Source: an uncultured Bacteroidales bacterium (lineage in GTDB: Bacteria; Bacteroidota; Bacteroidia; Bacteroidales; UBA932). From it: a stretch of 57,565 nucleotides of DNA. The position numbers were made by a program, and so were the translations under genes. The notes beneath the pieces are model-generated. The model made no database searches. It was not told where the DNA came from and worked only from the letters and a program-made list of their open reading frames with translations. Within the stretch, counting starts at the first letter, position 1. Every line of letters begins with the position of its first letter. The stretch covers positions 1 through 57,565 of the forward strand of contig CAJOIQ010000007.1 of the NCBI GenBank assembly GCA_905234795.1, given 5' to 3'. Positions 1 to 10,313 of this stretch are shown piece by piece.

Positions 1-13
1 AAACTCTTCATTG
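1..13 (-). rRNA. 16S rRNA gene, first bases only
   Basis: Read on the minus strand, the window edge gives CAATGAAGAGTTT, which matches the conserved 5' end of bacterial 16S rRNA (GAAGAGTTTGATC...). It lies about 165 bases downstream of a strong rRNA-type promoter and leader. The gene continues beyond the left edge, so only its first roughly ten bases are present and the exact mature 5' end cannot be set. Confidence 0.7.
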
Positions 14-180
14 TATATTTTTTATAATGCTAGCTTGTCCTGACGCTTTAGTTTCTCTAAAGAAACTGACGCTCGTTTGTACTTGCTTCCTTGTACTTTC
101 CTTTCAGTCTTTTCAATGAACTTTTTGTGGCCCCAACCTTTCGGTTTTGGGCGTTAAAAACCCGCTCGTTTCCGAACGGG
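14..180 (-). other. rRNA operon leader with GAAA-capped hairpins and boxA-like site
   Basis: This is the transcribed leader of the leftward rRNA operon. Bases 161-180 form an 8-bp stem closed by a GAAA tetraloop (one G-U pair), followed on the minus strand by five T (156-160), so it resembles an intrinsic terminator right at the start of the transcript. A second GAAA-capped hairpin lies at 130-152. A boxA-like antitermination sequence (GTTCATTGAAAA on the minus strand) is at 110-121. A further small hairpin with a repeated GCGTCAG motif lies around 35-75. Terminator-like hairpins upstream of a boxA fit the known need of rRNA operons for antitermination; that role is inferred. Confidence 0.65.
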
Positions 181-184
181 ACTG

Positions 185-215
185 CAAAGGTACTACCTTT
201 TTTTTATTCTGCAAA
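185..215 (-). promoter_or_regulatory. rRNA operon promoter
   Basis: On the minus strand a TTTG (-33) at 212-215 is followed by 19 bases and TACCTTTG (-7) at 185-192. This is the textbook Bacteroidetes primary-sigma promoter. The same arrangement and -7 sequence precede the tRNA-Val gene in this window. The start site is expected near 178-180. Confidence 0.85.
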
Positions 216-275
216 TTTTTCGAACGAAATTTTTGAAGAAATTTTTTAAAATTTTTATAAAGCCCTGAAATTCAG

Positions 276-671
276 CTATTTTAGCTTTTCAACAAAATTG
301 AGGGCATTTTTGGAGCGCGGAAGAAGCTGTTTTACGGCCCTCAGCCAGGCATCGGCATCGCTGTCTCCCACACCTTTTATATTAAAGGTCTCGGAGACGT
401 CGCCGGCCGCCGCCGTGAGCGCTATCTCCAGCGCCACCTGTCCCAGGGAACCGCCCGTCTGGTCCCGGCCGGAAACCTTGGCCGAAATCTGGATGGGCTT
501 CCCTTCATCGGCCACGGAAAGACCGCCGACCTGCAGCATCTGGGCGAAGCGCTGCCCCAGGACCTCCACCGCCGGAGCGCGGATGTTGTCGGCAAACACC
601 AATTTATAGGACTGGGCCTGCAGGACCAGCCCGGCCAGCATGCCACATACAATTAATACTATCTTTTTCAT
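276..671 (-). CDS. small secreted protein of unknown function
   Basis: A 131-residue protein. The start at 671 is chosen because it begins a clear signal peptide (MKKIVLIVCGMLAGLVLQAQ), while the frame upstream looks non-coding. The mature part of about 110 residues is polar, with no membrane segment, no cysteine and no motif I recognise. It mixes short beta-prone stretches (ISAKVSGRD, VALEIALTA) with a C-terminal basic helix (WLRAVKQLLPRSKNAL). It is expected in the periplasm or outside the cell. It lies alone between the rRNA promoter and the divergent groES. A promoter-like TAACTTTG ends only five bases before the ATG, so the mRNA may be leaderless. Function unknown. Confidence 0.75.
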   Translation of the reverse strand: MKKIVLIVCGMLAGLVLQAQSYKLVFADNIRAPAVEVLGQRFAQMLQVGGLSVADEGKPIQISAKVSGRDQTGGSLGQVALEIALTAAAGDVSETFNIKGVGDSDADAWLRAVKQLLPRSKNALNFVEKLK

Positions 672-676
672 GGGAG

Positions 677-708
677 CAAAGTTAAACAGTTTTTTCGGCT
701 CTGCCAAA
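677..708 (-). promoter_or_regulatory. promoter of the small secreted protein gene
   Basis: Minus-strand TTTG at 705-708, a 20-base spacer, then TAACTTTG at 677-684. Only five bases separate the -7 element from the ATG at 671, so the transcript would start at or within a few bases of the start codon. Confidence 0.55.
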
Positions 709-742
709 TTGTCAGTCCCGCCGCCCATGGCACGCGCATTGA

Positions 743-763
743 TTGTTTCTGCGGCAGAAACAA
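743..763. promoter_or_regulatory. perfect palindrome upstream of groES, candidate operator
   Basis: TTGTTTCTGC (743-752), one G, then GCAGAAACAA (754-763) form a perfect 10-bp inverted repeat. It ends 20 bases before the groES ATG. It is not the CIRCE sequence (TTAGCACTC-N9-GAGTGCTAA) bound by HrcA. Position and symmetry suggest a binding site for a dimeric heat-shock regulator, but which one is unknown. Confidence 0.5.
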
Positions 764-783
764 ATTTATAAACACAATAAACT

Positions 784-2675
<1,892 letters not shown>

Positions 2676-2700
2676 TCTTGGCTACTGGCTAAATAGCTGT

Positions 2701-2785
2701 TATTCAGCATCTTAGTTTTCTCTCTTGATCCCATTTGGTATCAAGAGAGATTTTTATTATGCTCATTATCAAGGACTTACGCAAT
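2701..2785. repeat. 3'-end hairpin element, copy A
   Basis: An 11-bp perfect stem (2719-2729 with 2740-2750, TCTCTCTTGAT/ATCAAGAGAGA) lies between convergent groEL and the CotH gene. It is the only one of four family members followed by a proper T run (2751-2755), so it can act as a plus-strand terminator for groEL. Its right flank (TATTATGCTCATTATCA) is nearly identical to that of copy B at 21757-21773, which a simple terminator does not need. Confidence 0.75.
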
Positions 2786-4122
2786 TACAGGGCCGATATG
2801 ACGCCGGCCTTTACCTGGAAGAAGTTGTTGCTGCCGCTCTTGAGAAGACGATATTCCCCGTGGTTGCCCCAGGAGGCGGGACGGTCCGCTATGGACATGT
2901 CCTCCCCGGTGTCGTTGGACACATAGGGGCCGATAGCCTGCTGCCACTCCCTGATGCGGGCCATGGCGACATCGGCCCGGAAGTCTCCCTGGCACAGCTC
3001 CTTGAGAAAGGAAACGTACAACTGCTTCCACTGGGGCCTGGCCAGCAGCTTCACGATGAGCGGGTTGTCCTTGCTGCCCCAGTTCAGGGGGCTTTGGCGC
3101 CCGGCGTCCTGCTGCACCCCGCACTGCAAGCTAGTGCCCAGGGTGTTGTCATAGTCGTAGGGAATGAAGAAGAACTTGCCGGCAGGGTTAAAATAGAAAT
3201 AGAAGTTGTTGGTGTTGTTCCAATAGTCGTCCCACATGCCCACCGTTACATTCACGGCATAGGTTTTCAGGAGCAGTGGAACGTCCATTGTGGTGTCGGC
3301 CCAGGCATAGAACTCTTCCCCGGAGAGTTTGTTAAGCCGACGGATAAACGTTTGAAGCTGCGCCTTGGCGGCAACGAAATCGGCAGGGTCCGACTTAAGC
3401 TCATAGGTATAACCGCCCTTGTTGTCGTCGGCCCCCATGCTAGCACCCGCATCCCGGAAAGATGCACCGTAGGAAGCTTTCCACAGGTGGCCGGCCGATC
3501 CCTGAAAAAACGAATTCCTGCGCTTGAGGTAGTCCTTTTTTACATGCTCCATAAGCTGGTACACGCCCATGTAGGTCTCTTTGCCGCCGATGGTCACCCA
3601 CAGGCGCACATAACCCGATGTGAGAGCAGTCCACACACCAAAGCGTTGGAAAAGGTCATAACAGAAGACCTCCCGGCAATAAGCAGGGTCATCTTTGAAC
3701 CACTTTAGATCCAGGCGATTGGAACCCAGGAGCCTCCCTTCTTCCAGATAGGCGTCCAGGTCCAGGCCGAAGTGCACATGGTGAAGTTTACCGGCTTCTC
3801 CGGGATAACGGCGGGAGGTGTTTCCCTTGAGGCGCAGGCCGGCCAATTCCACGCTGTCCCGGTGGTTACTTTGGACATAGCTTACCCCGCAGGGAATGTA
3901 CAGCTGAGTGTTGTTGTCTTTATTATAGGCATCCAAAAGGGTTTTCCAGTCGGATTCCTTCACAAGAATGCGAACTTCGGGGATACCGCCGTCCTGAGGC
4001 AACACCGGGAGAAGCCGTTGCAAACGGGCTGGCTCCCCGGTTCCGGAGGACGAACCCAGGATGTCGGCCTTTTTGCAGGAAAAAGCCAACATCAAGAATA
4101 AAAAGACCCAAAGACGCTTCAT
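2785..4122 (-). CDS. CotH-kinase family lipoprotein
   Basis: A 445-residue exported protein. The start at 4122 gives a lipoprotein signal (MKRLWVFLFLMLAFSCKK), so it is probably membrane-anchored. The rest matches the CotH kinase-like family, atypical protein kinases first described as spore-coat proteins. Supporting features are an N-terminal VRILVKESDW strand, an arginine-rich KGNTSRRYPG turn, LDLKWFKDDP, the lysine-containing GVYQLMEHVKKDY segment, and near residue 320 the presumed metal-binding motif IPYDYDNTLG, equivalent to the Asp motif of CotH. It has no operon partner and is convergent with groEL. A TATATTTG element nine bases before the ATG suggests its own promoter and almost no leader. 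The substrate is unknown; kinase activity is a family-based inference. Confidence 0.85.
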   Translation of the reverse strand: MKRLWVFLFLMLAFSCKKADILGSSSGTGEPARLQRLLPVLPQDGGIPEVRILVKESDWKTLLDAYNKDNNTQLYIPCGVSYVQSNHRDSVELAGLRLKGNTSRRYPGEAGKLHHVHFGLDLDAYLEEGRLLGSNRLDLKWFKDDPAYCREVFCYDLFQRFGVWTALTSGYVRLWVTIGGKETYMGVYQLMEHVKKDYLKRRNSFFQGSAGHLWKASYGASFRDAGASMGADDNKGGYTYELKSDPADFVAAKAQLQTFIRRLNKLSGEEFYAWADTTMDVPLLLKTYAVNVTVGMWDDYWNNTNNFYFYFNPAGKFFFIPYDYDNTLGTSLQCGVQQDAGRQSPLNWGSKDNPLIVKLLARPQWKQLYVSFLKELCQGDFRADVAMARIREWQQAIGPYVSNDTGEDMSIADRPASWGNHGEYRLLKSGSNNFFQVKAGVISAL

Positions 4123-4131
4123 ATACATTCG

Positions 4132-4139
4132 CAAATATA
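4132..4139 (-). promoter_or_regulatory. -7 element of the CotH gene
   Basis: TATATTTG on the minus strand fits TAnnTTTG and ends nine bases before the chosen ATG. No good TTTG is seen 19-20 bases upstream, so this is a weaker call. Confidence 0.4.
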
Positions 4140-4447
4140 CATAAATAAGGTTAAAAACGCCTATAGAGAGCGTTTTATGTCACCATTTCAGGGCTGTTTT
4201 GAACGTCATTTTTAAAATTATATAATTATGGAATCATAAAAATCGCCGCCGCTTCCGAATTGGATTACCCCCCCCATTAATCAACCCGATGCCGCCAGGG
4301 CCAATGTTTTTAAATTTACATATTTTGAAAATTATTTCATGAATCAACAATAATTGCCGAAAAAATATAAAATTTATTTTGAAAATTAAAAATTAAGGCA
4401 CTATCTTTGCCACCAGTGTGCCACAGAAGGGCACAGAAAGCCATTTT
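4140..4447. other. AT-rich intergenic region upstream of fimbrial locus 1
   Basis: About 300 bases without a gene between the CotH gene and fimbrial locus 1. It is AT-rich and holds the locus 1 promoter at its right end and an eight-C run near 4268-4275, about 100 bases upstream of that promoter. No further ORF, tRNA or clear hairpin is visible. Confidence 0.6.
4378..4409 (+). promoter_or_regulatory. promoter of fimbrial locus 1
   Basis: TTTG at 4378-4381, a 20-base spacer, and TATCTTTG at 4402-4409 form a full Bacteroidetes promoter. The start site should lie near 4415, leaving a leader of roughly 30 bases before the ATG at 4448. Confidence 0.8.
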
Positions 4448-5728
4448 ATGAAACTGTACAACCATATCCTTCAGCTCCATCAGGCAGCGCTTCGCGCTGT
4501 CCTGACGCTGTTGTTGGTGTTCACTGGTTGTTTTTTTATACGCGCGCAAGAGCATGATCGTGTGTATGACGAGAAAGCGCTCACCATCTATTTCCGGGTG
4601 AACAATTCCGTCATCGATCCCGCCTATCTGGGCAATACCCGTGCCCTGGAGATCCTGGATTCCCTGGTATCCGTCTACGGCAACGGTATCGACAGCATCG
4701 CCTGCGTTTCCTACGCTTCCCCGGAAGGCCCAAGCCCCCTCAACATCGTCCTTTCTCAGGAGCGTGCCGACGCCGTTTCGGCCTACCTGGCCAGCCGCTG
4801 GCCCAGCGTGACCTTCGGCCCCGTGACGGCCCATTCGGGCGGCTCCGATTACGCCGGCCTCATCGACCGCGTGCTTGCCGACGAAAACATTCCCTACAAA
4901 GACGAAGTGGTGGAACTGCTGGGACAAATGGAAGTGAACGCTCCCAGGGCCATGTACCTGATTAAGTGCCTGCACGACAGAGTCCCCTATTCCTACATCC
5001 GGGACCATCACCTTCCCTGGCTGCGCCGGGCAAGGCTTATCGTCTACCATTCTGCGGTCCTCCCGGAAATCGTTCAGGAGCCCATGGATTCCGTAGTGAT
5101 TGACATACCTGAATTTCTGCCGGAGACCGTCGACATTCCCGTGGTAGAACCTATCCAGGTCACCGTCCCTTCCAAGAGAACCTACTTTACCGTCAAGAGC
5201 AACCTCCTGTACGACGCCGTCACGGCCCTTAACGTGGAAGTGGAAATTCCCGTCGCCGGACGCTGGTCCGTGATGGTAGAAGATGTTTTCCCCTGGTGGA
5301 CCATCGGCAACAAATATGCCTTCCAGATGTGGGAGATGGGCGCCGAAGCCCGCTTCTGGTTCAAGCCCTGGGATACCCGTGGGGCACAAAAAATGCGTGG
5401 ATGGTTCCTGGGTGCCTATGGAATGTCCTCCAAGTACGACTTCCAGCTGGACAAAAAACTGAACTATCAGGGAGAATACTGGTCGGCCGGCCTCTCGGGC
5501 GGTTATGTGCTGCCCATCGGCAAAAAGCAGAAACTGAATCTGGAGTTCAGCCTTTCCGTCGGCTTCGTACAAACGGATTTCCGGCACTATCTGCCTACAG
5601 ACGATTATCTCAAGCTCATCCGGGACAAATACAACGTGGGTACTGTCAGCTATTTCGGCCCCACCAAAGCCAAGATCAGCCTGGTGATTCCCATCAATTT
5701 CAACAAAAAGGAGGCGCGCCATGAGTAA
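4448..5728 (+). CDS. OmpA-like plus DUF3575 protein, first gene of fimbrial locus 1
   Basis: 426 residues with an N-terminal signal/anchor (residues 12-32). The N-terminal half (about 40-140) resembles an OmpA peptidoglycan-binding domain, with the motif SYASPEGPSPLNIVLSQERA followed by VSAYL. The C-terminal half (about 245-426, from TYFTVKSNLLYDAVTALNVEVEIP) is a DUF3575 domain, a predicted outer-membrane beta-barrel ending in the alternating KAKISLVIPINF strand. Such proteins commonly open Bacteroides fimbrial operons, so it may seat the fimbrial machinery between outer membrane and peptidoglycan (inference). The promoter lies 38 bases upstream and the next gene overlaps by eight bases. The start is chosen at the ATG downstream of the promoter. 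The related protein at 44502-46163 has the two domains in the opposite order. Confidence 0.85.
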   Translation: MKLYNHILQLHQAALRAVLTLLLVFTGCFFIRAQEHDRVYDEKALTIYFRVNNSVIDPAYLGNTRALEILDSLVSVYGNGIDSIACVSYASPEGPSPLNIVLSQERADAVSAYLASRWPSVTFGPVTAHSGGSDYAGLIDRVLADENIPYKDEVVELLGQMEVNAPRAMYLIKCLHDRVPYSYIRDHHLPWLRRARLIVYHSAVLPEIVQEPMDSVVIDIPEFLPETVDIPVVEPIQVTVPSKRTYFTVKSNLLYDAVTALNVEVEIPVAGRWSVMVEDVFPWWTIGNKYAFQMWEMGAEARFWFKPWDTRGAQKMRGWFLGAYGMSSKYDFQLDKKLNYQGEYWSAGLSGGYVLPIGKKQKLNLEFSLSVGFVQTDFRHYLPTDDYLKLIRDKYNVGTVSYFGPTKAKISLVIPINFNKKEARHE

Positions 5729-6818
5729 TCGTTATTTCGGCAGCATTCTCCTTTCGGCGATGGTTCTTCTGGCTGCCGTCTCCTGCCACCGTCGTCCCCT
5801 GGAAGAGCCCTCAGAAGCCGTCAGCATCAACATTGACGTGAACGTAAGGGCTGTTACCAATGTGAACACCAACGTTCGCAGCACAGTCAAGATATACGGC
5901 ACCAACACCAGCCTGTTTGACGAAAAACTGGCGCAGCTCCAACCGGAACTCATGCGTGTGCTGGTGTACGACCCCGCTACCGACAAACTCATTGCCCAAA
6001 GCTTTATCTCCCGCACAGAGACAAAAGCCGACGGAGAGGCCGTTTTCTCCGGCAATCTGGGTATCAGCCACGGAAACTACAATTTCCTGGTGTATAACTT
6101 CGATACCCCTACCACCCAGGTTACTGCAGAGAACACGGAAGAAGGCATCCTCGCCTACACCGACGTAATTTCCGCCGCCATGCGCAGCCGTTTCCTGGGC
6201 ACCAAGGGGGACGAACTCAATAATGGCATCTCTATCCGCTACGAGCCCGAACACCTGATGGTGGGCAACGAGCGCGACGTGCGCATTTCCCCGCACGACA
6301 CCCTGGTGGTCATTCATACGGAAGCCACCACCATCGTGGACACCTACTACCTCCAGGTACGTGTGAAGGGTCTGCAGTTCGCATCCACGGCAACCGCCGT
6401 CATTTCCGGCCTGTCTCCCTCCAACCACATCGGCCGCAACCAGCGCACGGTAGATCCCTCCACCGCGGTGGCTTTTGAGATGAAGAAAGGACAGGACATC
6501 AGCCTGGATGGGGACAATCAGGATGTCCTTTGCGCCGTTTTCAACACCTTCGGCAAAATTGACAGTGTTTCCTCCGAACTGTTCGTCACCTTCAACGTAT
6601 TTGACACCGCAGGAAACCTTTTGCAATACCAGGCCAATCTGGATCAGGTTTTCGAATCCGAACTGGCCAAAACCAATAAGTGGCTCATCATAGACGACTC
6701 TGTCCTGGTGATTGACATCCCGGATCCGGGCAGCGGCCAGCCGGGACAAAGCGGAGGCAGTGGTTTCCAGCCCCAGGTAGATGACTGGAATGAAGAATCA
6801 GGAGAAATAGAGCTGTAA
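5721..6818 (+). CDS. DUF5119-type fimbrial lipoprotein
   Basis: 365 residues with a lipoprotein signal (MSNRYFGSILLSAMVLLAAVSC). The mature protein is beta-rich: VSINIDVNVRAV near residue 35, a central segment with VLVYDPATDKLIA, and a region near 210-290 (YYLQVRVKGLQF, SAVISGL-like strands). I assign it to DUF5119, seen in Bacteroidales fimbrial clusters as the second gene; this is recognition by overall pattern, so moderately sure. It ends in a Gly/Ser/Pro-rich linker (PGSGQPGQSGGSG) and an acidic tail. It overlaps the previous gene by eight bases and abuts the first fimbrillin directly, so it is part of the operon. It may be an anchor or periplasmic partner of the fimbrillins. Confidence 0.75.
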   Translation: MSNRYFGSILLSAMVLLAAVSCHRRPLEEPSEAVSINIDVNVRAVTNVNTNVRSTVKIYGTNTSLFDEKLAQLQPELMRVLVYDPATDKLIAQSFISRTETKADGEAVFSGNLGISHGNYNFLVYNFDTPTTQVTAENTEEGILAYTDVISAAMRSRFLGTKGDELNNGISIRYEPEHLMVGNERDVRISPHDTLVVIHTEATTIVDTYYLQVRVKGLQFASTATAVISGLSPSNHIGRNQRTVDPSTAVAFEMKKGQDISLDGDNQDVLCAVFNTFGKIDSVSSELFVTFNVFDTAGNLLQYQANLDQVFESELAKTNKWLIIDDSVLVIDIPDPGSGQPGQSGGSGFQPQVDDWNEESGEIEL

Positions 6819-7892
6819 ATGAAGCAGTTGTGGCGCATATGGATTATTTTGGTGCTGGCGGCCCTCACAGGGTGCGTCAAGGCCCAACTGGATCCTGTTC
6901 CGGAGCGGGAAATCACCTTCTCCGTGGCCAATTATGCAACTGCCGAAACCAAGGCTGCCAGCCTGGAATCCTACAACATCACCTCCTTCAAGTCCAAGGG
7001 CTTCCTCCACGCCGAGGGTTATGAGAATACCCCTCAGGATTTCTTTGGCGAAAACGGTGAAACCATCATCAACCGTACCACGGAATGGACGCCAAGCCAT
7101 CCTTACTACTGGCCTAAGTCGGCCCTGAGCTACATCAACTTCGTTTCCTGGTACGACAACGGCGGAACTCCTACTACCGCCAGCGAGACCCGCCTGGAAT
7201 GGACCAACCGCCGCATTGTGGCCGACGACGACATCATGTATGCCGACGTAGCCTGGCGCTTCAACGACAATCTCTCCAGCGCTCCCCAGTATATCGGAGA
7301 CGCCATTACTTCCGGTGTTCCCACGCTCTTCCATCATGCCCTGTCCCAGATTAAGTTCCAGGCCAGGACAAGCATCGCGAGTGAGGGCAACACCTCATGG
7401 ACCGTGTCCATCAGCAATATCAGACTCACCAACGTCCATCACACCGGATCCCTCACCCTTTACAACAGCGATCCCACCACTGCTTTCACCACCACGGCAT
7501 GGACCGGAGCGCAGGGCAGAACACCGGTGTGGACCTACACCAATGACGTTGAGACGCTGTCCAACAACAGTTCCATCAACAACATGGGCTCTTCCAATAC
7601 GGTTATCCTGGATACCCGCACCGTGCTGCCTCAGTCCACGTTTGACATGGTGCTCGCCTTCGACTATACCATTAACACCTCATACGGAGCCGGCAATCCT
7701 CTGTCCTCGGTCTCCGAGAATGCTACCGCAACCATTAACCTGTACAACGACTTCAGAATCACCTCCTGGGATATGAATACCCGTTACACTTATACGCTGG
7801 TTATCAATCCCGCAACCAATAAGATTACCTTCGATCCCACTCTCACCGAGAACTGGGGCAACGACGGCAATAACGCAATTTACGTTGAGTAA
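6819..7892 (+). CDS. fimbrillin family lipoprotein (Mfa-like), array member 1
   Basis: 357 residues: lipoprotein signal with Cys19, the spacer motif EITFSVANY, then T-K-A at 44-46, the N-terminal landmark shared by all fimbrial subunits here. Family landmarks are PYYWPK near residue 94, SGVPTLFHHALSQ near 167, and the C-terminal TFDPTLTENW. In type V pili such lipoproteins reach the outer membrane, lose an N-terminal peptide by proteolysis and polymerise by strand exchange; applying this here is inference. It is closest to array member 2 (shared FLHA-GY, YINFV/YVNFV and ADVAW/ADEAW segments), suggesting a tandem duplication. It starts immediately after the preceding stop codon. A 43-base AT-rich spacer follows. 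Confidence 0.9.
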   Translation: MKQLWRIWIILVLAALTGCVKAQLDPVPEREITFSVANYATAETKAASLESYNITSFKSKGFLHAEGYENTPQDFFGENGETIINRTTEWTPSHPYYWPKSALSYINFVSWYDNGGTPTTASETRLEWTNRRIVADDDIMYADVAWRFNDNLSSAPQYIGDAITSGVPTLFHHALSQIKFQARTSIASEGNTSWTVSISNIRLTNVHHTGSLTLYNSDPTTAFTTTAWTGAQGRTPVWTYTNDVETLSNNSSINNMGSSNTVILDTRTVLPQSTFDMVLAFDYTINTSYGAGNPLSSVSENATATINLYNDFRITSWDMNTRYTYTLVINPATNKITFDPTLTENWGNDGNNAIYVE

Positions 7893-7935
7893 AATAATAT
7901 AAACAATTAAATAACAACAAATTAATTCAAGCATT

Positions 7936-9045
7936 ATGAAAAAGTATTTGATTCTCGCAGCTGTGGCCCTGGTGGCCAGCGCCGCCTGCAGCAAAGTCGA
8001 AATGAACGACTCTTCCGCTCCGGGAGAGAAGATTACCTTCGAGGCTGCTTCCTATGTGCCTCAGACCAAGGCCAACACCTCTGTCTGGGACGAATTCACG
8101 TCCTTTAAGTGCAAGGCATTCCTACACGCCGCCGGCTACGCTGACGTACAGAACATGTTCGGTGCTGCCGGTGAGACCATCTCTCCTTACAAGACCGACG
8201 GGACTGCCGCTACCGGAGAAGCCAATGTGTCTTACTGGGCTCCTTCCCACGATTACTATTGGCCGAAAGATGCCAGCAGCTATGTGAATTTCGTTGCCTG
8301 GTATGATAAGAAAGGCACCGCTCCCACCACGGCAACAGAAACTTCCCTATCTTGGGCAAACTACACGGTTCTCACTACAGATAACCTCCTTTATGCCGAC
8401 GAAGCATGGCATTACAAACAGAATACTACAAATGCTGCTCAGTATACCGATGATGCTGTCACTTCCGGTGTTCCTATGCTTTTCCATCACGCCCTTGCTC
8501 AGCTTTGCATCAAGGCCAGTGTCACCCAGGCCACCGACGGCAAAACTCCTGCTCACACCTGGGATGTAACCCTTTCCAATATTTCTCTGGCCGGTGTTTA
8601 CAACCAGGGAACCCTTACTCTCACCAATAGCGATCCCGCCAATGATGAGCCGGCTGTTACCGGAGCCACAACGAAGGCATGGTCGGGCTCCTGGGCCACT
8701 ACCGGAGATCCCACTTCGGTAGCCATGGCCGATGTCACCACCCCCTTGACGACTACCGCGGTAGACGTCCTTACCATGCAGAACGTGCTTCCTCAAACTG
8801 TTACTAATGCCGTTGTCCTTAACCTTAAGTACAACATCAGCTACAAGTACGATGGAACTGAATATGCCCACGAAAAGATTACTGCTGCCATTCAACTCAA
8901 TAGCATTACTGATGCAATCAGTTCTTGGGGAATGAATAAGAAAATCACTTATACCATTTCCATCAACCCTGTCACAACCACCATCAAAATCGATCCTGCC
9001 ATTGTGGAATGGGAAGCTCAGGCTGGTGGAAGCACCACTCTTTAA
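7936..9045 (+). CDS. fimbrillin family lipoprotein, array member 2
   Basis: 369 residues with MKKYLILAAVALVASAACSK (Cys18), KITFEAASYVPQ and T-K-A at 44-46. It has HDYYWPK near residue 110, SGVPMLFHHALAQ near 178 and the C-terminal KIDPAIVEW, the same landmarks as member 1, its closest relative here. It is probably a structural pilus subunit or an alternative one. It lies inside the locus 1 operon with no promoter of its own visible. Its 3' end is followed by the first of three GC-rich hairpins that recur after every second fimbrillin gene, which may protect this part of the mRNA or reduce read-through. Confidence 0.9.
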   Translation: MKKYLILAAVALVASAACSKVEMNDSSAPGEKITFEAASYVPQTKANTSVWDEFTSFKCKAFLHAAGYADVQNMFGAAGETISPYKTDGTAATGEANVSYWAPSHDYYWPKDASSYVNFVAWYDKKGTAPTTATETSLSWANYTVLTTDNLLYADEAWHYKQNTTNAAQYTDDAVTSGVPMLFHHALAQLCIKASVTQATDGKTPAHTWDVTLSNISLAGVYNQGTLTLTNSDPANDEPAVTGATTKAWSGSWATTGDPTSVAMADVTTPLTTTAVDVLTMQNVLPQTVTNAVVLNLKYNISYKYDGTEYAHEKITAAIQLNSITDAISSWGMNKKITYTISINPVTTTIKIDPAIVEWEAQAGGSTTL

Positions 9046-9055
9046 TAAAATCGCT

Positions 9056-9088
9056 CCGGGGCGGGTGAAACCACCCCGGGGTGCCAAG
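9056..9088 (+). promoter_or_regulatory. operon-internal GC hairpin 1
   Basis: CCGGGG (9056-9061) pairs with CCCCGG (9074-9079) around GCGGGTGA-type loop sequence; AAGAAAC follows instead of a T run. The loop motif and downstream AAGAAA recur in hairpins 2 and 3. It is not a canonical terminator. Confidence 0.65.
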
Positions 9089-9135
9089 AAACAAAACAAC
9101 AAAAACAAATGTTAAACAAACAAATTCTTCAAAAA

Positions 9136-10272
9136 ATGAAAAAGCTTTTTGTTTTCGCAGCCGCCGCAGTCGTAGCACTTGCCGCCTGCTCAAAGACCGA
9201 GGTTAACGCCCCCGATCACGCTATCTCTTTCCAGGTAGCCAACTATGTTCCCCAGACTAAAACTGGCGAAGTTGCCTATGAAGGCACTCAATTCAAAACT
9301 TACGCATGGTTCAACCCCACCAGCGGAGATGCCCAGGTGTTTATGAACAATGAGACTATCAAATGGCAGAGTGGTTCCAATACATGGGCAGCAGACAGGG
9401 TATACTTCTGGCCTAAAACCGGTGATGTGGATTTCTTTAGCTATGCAGGCACACCCGAGCCCGATGAAGTAACCCATGGTTCGGCCACTTACACAGACAA
9501 GACAATCGGCATTACCAACGATGCTCTTCTTGCAAGCGCCGCTTACCATTATGGCGCCACAAACTGGAATTCCAATGTTTATTCCGGTATTACTTATGGA
9601 GCCTCCAATACTGATGTAACCGGTGTTCCTACCCTCTTCCACCACATCCTTGCACAGGTGTCTTTCATTGTCAAGTTCTCTGCAGCCGGCATTACCGACA
9701 CCAAGTACAAATGGGACCTCACCGTTAACAGTGCTTCCATTGAATATGCAAATGTAGGTTCTCTTACCGTCACATTTACCGATCCTACCACCACCGGCCA
9801 GGCCTGGCCTTACGCAACCGCCAGTTACAACTGGGTTCCCAAGGCTAATACCGCCAACACGGAGCTTAGCGCTCCCGCCGGCACGGGCGCCGTGGCATTC
9901 AATGGTACCGCCAACAAACAGACCGTGACTGCCACTGCTGCAGGCGATGCTATTTCCGATGGTATTTATATCATCAAGGATGTTGCTGTAATGCCTCAGA
10001 GCATTGTTCCCACTACCGGCTCCAACGCTGTCCTCAACATAAACTACACCCTCAAGAGCTATTACGACAATGCGGAGCACATCACTGAGACTGTCAACGT
10101 TGAGGATATCGTTCTTTCTCAGAAGTTCACGTCCAATGCCATCAACGCATGGAATATGAACTACAAGTATACCTACACCGTTACCATCCAGCCCAACAAG
10201 ACCGTTACTTTCGATCCTGCTGTTGAGGCTTGGTCCAGCGATGCTGCCGGTTATACTTATCCCGAGAACTAA
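9136..10272 (+). CDS. fimbrillin family lipoprotein, array member 3
   Basis: 378 residues from the ATG at 9136, chosen because it opens a canonical lipoprotein signal (MKKLFVFAAAAVVALAACSK, Cys18); an in-frame ATG 27 bases upstream would add an unlikely polar extension. ISFQVANYVPQ precedes T-K-T at 41-43, where most siblings have T-K-A. YFWPKTGDVDFFSY near residue 90, TGVPTLFHHILAQ near 160 and a TFDPAVEAW end place it in the Mfa-like family. Residues 180-300 diverge from its neighbours, as expected for the surface-exposed part. A 41-base AT-rich spacer separates it from member 4. Confidence 0.9.
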   Translation: MKKLFVFAAAAVVALAACSKTEVNAPDHAISFQVANYVPQTKTGEVAYEGTQFKTYAWFNPTSGDAQVFMNNETIKWQSGSNTWAADRVYFWPKTGDVDFFSYAGTPEPDEVTHGSATYTDKTIGITNDALLASAAYHYGATNWNSNVYSGITYGASNTDVTGVPTLFHHILAQVSFIVKFSAAGITDTKYKWDLTVNSASIEYANVGSLTVTFTDPTTTGQAWPYATASYNWVPKANTANTELSAPAGTGAVAFNGTANKQTVTATAAGDAISDGIYIIKDVAVMPQSIVPTTGSNAVLNINYTLKSYYDNAEHITETVNVEDIVLSQKFTSNAINAWNMNYKYTYTVTIQPNKTVTFDPAVEAWSSDAAGYTYPEN

Positions 10273-10313
10273 ACTTATGGAAAACGAAAACGAACAATAA
10301 TCAATATCCTATT

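Noticed and set aside
4268..4275. Run of eight C upstream of fimbrial locus 1 as a phase-variation switch
   Set aside because: It lies about 100 bases upstream of the promoter and not within the spacer or a start codon region; a single homopolymer is not enough evidence.
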